The notes beneath the pieces are model-generated. The model was not told the DNA's origin, searched no databases, and was given only the letters and a program-made list of their open reading frames with translations. From contig NZ_AYOD01000016.1 in the NCBI RefSeq assembly GCF_000497755.1, positions 62,001 through 126,000 of the forward strand: DNA of 64,000 nucleotides, written 5' to 3'. Below, piece after piece: positions 60,378 to 64,000 of the stretch. A program made the position numbers and the translations under genes. Every line of letters begins with the position of its first letter. The first letter of the stretch is position 1. This DNA comes from Aliihoeflea sp. 2WW (GTDB lineage Bacteria; Pseudomonadota; Alphaproteobacteria; Rhizobiales; Rhizobiaceae).

Positions 60378-60638
60378 ATGGAAATGGATGCCAATACGGA
60401 AGCACTGATGCTGCAGCAACAAGCAACGGACAAATTTTTGAATAGCTGGTACTCGGCCGTTAGCACCCTCTCCGCGACGCCCCGTACAAACGGGCGAGGC
60501 GTGCTGGTAGATGAGACCGGTTTGTCCGGGAGGTTGCGAGAAGCCGAAATAGCGATCGACCAAGCTAGAAAAGCAATAGCACTGTTGCGCGCGGCCCCTC
60601 GGCACCATCTCGATGATGAGGAAGACGACGAGTTCTAA
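60378..60638 (+). CDS. Small acidic-tailed protein of unknown function
   Basis: An 86-residue reading from ATG 60378 preceded by GAGAGAA (longer readings are possible). Two helices (TEALMLQQQATDKFLNSWYS and SGRLREAEIAIDQARKAIAL) and a very acidic end (DDEEDDEF). No family recognised. It is 200 bases after the trio, on the same strand, and may be part of the element's cargo or accessory set. Confidence 0.4.
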   Translation: MEMDANTEALMLQQQATDKFLNSWYSAVSTLSATPRTNGRGVLVDETGLSGRLREAEIAIDQARKAIALLRAAPRHHLDDEEDDEF

Positions 60639-61357
60639 GGCCGGTCACCGTCCATCCAGCTGCCTGCTCCATATCGCTTTCGGCCATAAGGCGGTGACGT
60701 CCTAGCGACTGATTTGGAACCGCTGTACATCCACTTTGCACCGACGGTGGGCCGTCCGCCAAAGGTCGTACAACCATCATTCTTTTACCAGTCTTCGTCC
60801 AGATGTGGGCAGTCCGTAGACGGCCACACGTTGCACCGTAAATCGATTTTCGGCCGGTATATTACTTGGCTGGCTTCGGACTTCGGCAATGGGGTGGTTT
60901 CCTGCCTGACGGCTTTTGTACCCGGAAGTTAGGAAGCGGTCATTGTCTTGGGCGCAGCACTTCGACAAGAGCGCGGCCTCGTTTCCGCCATTCAGCAAAC
61001 AATGCTGTCGCCTGAAACCGGAGGTTTTGAGCCGTTTCGGCGAAATGCGGCGATGCGCTCCCATTTCACTGATTCTCTTGATGAGGCGGACGGTGAACGC
61101 GTCCAGACCGCAGCGCCAGAAGCGGCTGTCCAAGCAGTTCCTCAGCAGCGCGGCGAAGGATTTGGGATATCCGCGTCGAGCAGCGGTCGAGTGCCTACGA
61201 CCGTTGAACCGTCAGCCGATAACGCTGAAGATATGAATTCGCGTGGAAGCGACAAAATGATTAAACCATCACAATAGACGAGTGAGTTCGAGCGTGAAAT
61301 GTTACGCGGGTAGCACGGAGCAAAGATTCGGGATCTGACTTCGGGGGGGGGCGTAAG
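60639..61357. other. 719-base region between the trio and SIR2-HerA
   Basis: Contains repeat copy 3 and an open frame 60948-61277 (109 residues) that begins MGAALRQERGLVSAIQQTML and is polar and repetitive in composition; I cannot assign it and consider it doubtful. The start of the defence operon lies just after a G-run at 61343-61350. Confidence 0.35.
60877..60912 (-). repeat. Dispersed repeat, copy 3 (inverted relative to copies 1 and 2)
   Basis: Read on the minus strand it gives AGGCAGGAAACCACCCCATT then GCCGAAGT, almost identical to 50559-50585. Copies 2 and 3 bracket the AAA+ operon and the recombinase trio in opposite orientation. Confidence 0.6.
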
Positions 61358-62569
61358 TTGACTGTCAGTGTTCACAATCCTGATCAACATATGGCGGCGT
61401 TGCGGACGATCATCGCGCAGGGCCGCAAGCGGATTGGTTTATTGGTTGGTGCCGGAGCTTCTGCTGGCATGGCCAAGCCGGATGGTACTTATCCGCTTAT
61501 TCCGGCGGTTGCGGGGCTGACAGATCAGGTTCTGACGACCCTTGCCCCGACCTACCAACAACAGATTGACGGCCTGAAAGCCGAGCTCACGCAGCATGAT
61601 ATCGAGACGATTCTTTCTCGGATACGCTCTCTGAGCAAAGTAATCGGATCGGCGAAAGTTCATGACCTCGATGGCCCCGGCTTTGCCACATTCGGTGAAG
61701 CGATTTGCTCTGAGATCGGCAAGATCGTCAACGTCAGATTGCCAGAGACCGGATCGGCTTATGCTGATCTCGTGAACTGGATCACAGGCACAATGCGTGA
61801 CTATCCAGTCGAGATTTTCACTACGAACTACGACCTGCTGTTCGAAGAAGCTTTCGAGTCTGTACGAGCGCCGTACTTTGATGGCTTCACGGGCGGGCGT
61901 GAACCGTTCTTCGACCCCGTGTCAGTGTCGCGCAGCGACCTTCCCGCGCGATGGACGCGGCTTTGGAAGCTCCATGGCTCGCTCGGTTGGCGTGCAAGCT
62001 CGAAGGGAGAAGTGGTCCGAACGGGACAAAGCTCGGCAAGTCACCTCGTCTTTCCCGAACATCTGAAGTACGATCAGACGCAGAAGGCCCCCTACGCCGC
62101 GTTGCTCGATCGCCTTCGTGCGTTCTTGCTCACTCCCGATACGCTGCTGGTCTCTATCGGCTTTTCCTTTGCCGACGCACATATTGCAGCTCGGTTGGAT
62201 GAAGCGCTCGCAGCAAACCCATCCTCCAGCGTCTTCGCGTTCGCATACAAAGTAATCGAGGAGGAGAAGTCGGCATGCGATCTTGCGCGCCGCCTGCCAA
62301 ACTTCAGCGTCTATGCGCGTGACCAAGCGATGGTGAACGGAATTCGTGGCGCATGGAAGGCACCAACCGAACTTCCGAACAAAGATTGGGGGCCGATAAG
62401 GTCGACCTATCTCGACGAGAGCGGAAACTTCACGCTCGGAGCAATCGAACCCTTCGCCCGGTTCTTCGCGGCATCGCGCTCGATTCAAGCATTTCCCACA
62501 CCACCGTTGCCGTCAGAAACAGCGGCGGTAGCGTCACTGCCAACAGCCAGAACCGCGTCGGTGGCCTGA
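61358..62569 (+). CDS. SIR2-domain protein (NAD-hydrolase-type) of a SIR2-HerA defence system
   Basis: A 403-residue protein; the TTG at 61358 follows a G-rich ribosome site (ATG 61391 is an alternative). SIR2 motifs: NAD loop LLVGAGASAGM (residues 29-39), FTTNYD with Asn157, and the catalytic-type histidine in WKLHGSLGW (His206); IGFSFADAHIAARL closes the fold. Its stop overlaps the herA start. In published SIR2-HerA systems SIR2 hydrolyses NAD+ (and may act as a nuclease) in complex with HerA, halting phage spread. Confidence 0.85.
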   Translation: MTVSVHNPDQHMAALRTIIAQGRKRIGLLVGAGASAGMAKPDGTYPLIPAVAGLTDQVLTTLAPTYQQQIDGLKAELTQHDIETILSRIRSLSKVIGSAKVHDLDGPGFATFGEAICSEIGKIVNVRLPETGSAYADLVNWITGTMRDYPVEIFTTNYDLLFEEAFESVRAPYFDGFTGGREPFFDPVSVSRSDLPARWTRLWKLHGSLGWRASSKGEVVRTGQSSASHLVFPEHLKYDQTQKAPYAALLDRLRAFLLTPDTLLVSIGFSFADAHIAARLDEALAANPSSSVFAFAYKVIEEEKSACDLARRLPNFSVYARDQAMVNGIRGAWKAPTELPNKDWGPIRSTYLDESGNFTLGAIEPFARFFAASRSIQAFPTPPLPSETAAVASLPTARTASVA

Positions 62570-64000
62570 TGAACGCTCCGACCCTTCTCGGCCATGTCGG
62601 CTCTGTCGCGGGTGCGACCGTTAGCGTACGCCAGTTCGAAGGCGTGGCCTCGGGAATTGCGATCATCGGAGGGCGGAGCTACCGGGTCGGTCAGGTCGGC
62701 AGCTTCGTGCGGATACCTCAAGGATATCATGATCTCTACGCGATCATTTCCGAGGTCGGGGCAAGTGCGACACCAACGACGTTGACTGATGCGCTCGACC
62801 GTGGCGAACGTTGGCTGACCGTTCAACTCGTCGGTGAGATTGTCGAGGCTTCGTTTGAGCGCGGCATCAGCCAATATCCGAACGTGAACGATGAGGTGCA
62901 TCTCGTCACCGAGGAGGATCTCGCCAAGATCTACGGCGCGGAGTTTGCCGGACAGGTTGTGGTGGGGCGGCTTGCCAACGCCGAGAGCATTTCGGTCCGC
63001 TTGGACCTCGACAAGTTGGTCACGCGTCACAGCGCAGTGCTTGGCTCAACCGGGTCGGGCAAGTCCACGACCGTCGCCAGCTTGTTGCGATCGATCTCAA
63101 CGCCCGGCGGAGCGGGTTTTCCGAGCGCGCGCATCCTCCTGCTCGATATACACGGCGAATATGCCCAAGCGCTCGGCGACAACGCTGAGATTTTCCGGAT
63201 CACGCCCGGAGACGGTGAGAACCAGTTGGTCATTCCGTACTGGGCACTGCGACCGACCGAAGTCCTGAACTTCCTGTGCGGGAAGATGGACGATCGTGCA
63301 ACGACGGCAATCCTCGACAAAGTCTTCGCGGCTAAAAGCACAATAGCACAGGCAGACAATCTTCAAGGGGTCGACCTCAATTCCATGACCGTCGACAGCC
63401 CCATTCCGTACAGCTTGCGAAGCCTGTGGCTAGGGCTGATCGATCCTGAGGTCAAAACCTGGCTCGACCAGGCAAAGACGCAGCCGGCTATCGTGCTCCC
63501 CGGGGACGCGGCTACGCTTCGCCTGCCGACCTACCAGCCGCACACGACGACGAATACCGCGCCCTACCAGAACAATATTGGTGTGCTCGGCATCCGCAAA
63601 CAGCTCGATCGTATGCGGTCACGTATGCTCGACCGTCAGTTCGAGTTCTTGCTCAAGCCTGGCGACTGGGAGCCTGACTTGACCGGTCATGTGACGAAGG
63701 ACCTTCCCGCCCTTCTCGAAAGCTGGATCGGGCACGATAAAGCGATAACCGTATTGGATCTGTCAGGTATCCCTAGTGCCGTTCTCCTAGATTTGATCGG
63801 CGCGATTCTGTCGATTATCTATGAAGCACTCTTCTGGGGTCGCGAGCGCGACGGGGGTGGTCGAAAGCGGCCTCAACTTGTCGTTATGGAAGAAGCGCAT
63901 AGGTATCTTGGCCGGGAAGCCAACAATCCGGCGCGCGAGATGGTACAGCGCATCGCGAAAGAAGGCCGCAAGTTCGGCATTGGTGCAATGATCGTCAGCC
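62569..64000 (+). CDS. herA: HerA-type hexameric ATPase of a SIR2-HerA defence system (3' end beyond window)
   Basis: 477 residues are visible, starting at an ATG that overlaps the SIR2 stop (ATGA). N-terminal HAS-barrel-like part (MNAPTLLGHVGSVAGATVS, residues 1-135), then the ATPase: Walker A GSTGSGKST (159-167), RILLLDIHGEYAQALGD, Walker B VVMEEAHRYLGR and the KEGRKFGIGAMIVS segment typical of HerA. The remaining C-terminus lies outside. HerA forms a hexamer that translocates DNA; joined with SIR2 it gives a large anti-phage complex. Confidence 0.9.
   Translation, partial: MNAPTLLGHVGSVAGATVSVRQFEGVASGIAIIGGRSYRVGQVGSFVRIPQGYHDLYAIISEVGASATPTTLTDALDRGERWLTVQLVGEIVEASFERGISQYPNVNDEVHLVTEEDLAKIYGAEFAGQVVVGRLANAESISVRLDLDKLVTRHSAVLGSTGSGKSTTVASLLRSISTPGGAGFPSARILLLDIHGEYAQALGDNAEIFRITPGDGENQLVIPYWALRPTEVLNFLCGKMDDRATTAILDKVFAAKSTIAQADNLQGVDLNSMTVDSPIPYSLRSLWLGLIDPEVKTWLDQAKTQPAIVLPGDAATLRLPTYQPHTTTNTAPYQNNIGVLGIRKQLDRMRSRMLDRQFEFLLKPGDWEPDLTGHVTKDLPALLESWIGHDKAITVLDLSGIPSAVLLDLIGAILSIIYEALFWGRERDGGGRKRPQLVVMEEAHRYLGREANNPAREMVQRIAKEGRKFGIGAMIVS

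Noticed and set aside
60948-61277. 109-codon frame between the trio and SIR2-HerA
   Set aside because: Low-complexity polar composition, no recognisable domain and no clear ribosome site; left as unassigned.
1-64000. CRISPR arrays and rRNA/tRNA genes
   Set aside because: No regularly spaced repeats and no recognisable RNA gene were seen on reading through the window.

Overview
The window is high-GC, densely coded proteobacterial DNA, most likely from an alphaproteobacterium (Sphingomonadales or Rhizobiales; I cannot choose between them). Pointers are an arsenite-oxidase locus of the alphaproteobacterial aioXSR-aioBA-cytochrome c-moeA layout, long PstC/PstA subunits, a fragment of the alphaproteobacterial gene gapR, and many 4-base start/stop overlaps. 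Almost everything is accessory DNA: a metal/metalloid-resistance and arsenite-respiration island bracketed by two unrelated multi-recombinase modules and carrying at least two anti-phage-type systems. No tRNA, rRNA or CRISPR array was seen.

Layout. 1-5.6 kb: a translationally coupled module of three tyrosine recombinases (the first frameshifted) plus a TnpC-like coiled-coil protein and an unknown protein. 5.7-6.7 kb: decayed DNA (alpha/beta-hydrolase, NYN-domain and IS1595-family transposase remnants). 6.7-10.2 kb: a three-gene ABC-3C-type conflict system (Mrr-like nuclease, middle component, SMC-like ATPase). 10.2-13 kb: SulP anion transporter and a tandem universal stress protein. 13.2-20.3 kb: arsenic resistance, with arsRC fusion-gapdh-arsJ on the minus strand and arsH, arsR, a Cys-tailed flavoprotein (ArsO-like) and an ArsK-like exporter on the plus strand. 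20.3-28.9 kb: aioX-aioS-aioR, then aioB-aioA-cytochrome c-moeA behind a sigma-54 promoter. 29-35.1 kb: pstSCAB-phoU-phoB behind a Pho box, without phoR. 35.2-43.3 kb: copper/zinc/cadmium handling (copper storage protein, PCu(A)C, SCO, DUF411, CDF exporter, P1B ATPase, MerR regulator) with truncated RND, multicopper oxidase and MntR genes. 43.4-50.4 kb: an envelope set (two YkuD proteins, DsbA-like, parvulin, flavoprotein, LspA, DUF1624). 51-53.4 kb: an uncharacterised AAA+ ATPase/partner pair and a divergent XRE regulator. 53.4-54.7 kb: non-coding, with a 3' fragment of gapR. 54.7-60.2 kb: a second recombinase trio resembling gamma-mobile-trio (GMT) proteins GmtY-GmtZ-GmtX. 61.4-64 kb: SIR2 and HerA, the latter running off the window.

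How it works together (inference). Arsenite is sensed by AioX, signalled by AioS to the sigma-54 activator AioR, and oxidised in the periplasm by AioAB, whose electrons go to the cytochrome c; MoeA supplies the molybdenum cofactor. The resulting arsenate is a phosphate analogue. It may be excluded by the high-affinity Pst system, packaged by GAPDH as 1-arseno-3-phosphoglycerate and exported by ArsJ, or reduced by ArsC and exported by ArsK. The neighbouring metal and envelope genes suit a contaminated habitat, and the two recombinase modules with the ABC-3C and SIR2-HerA systems mark the edges as mobile defence DNA.
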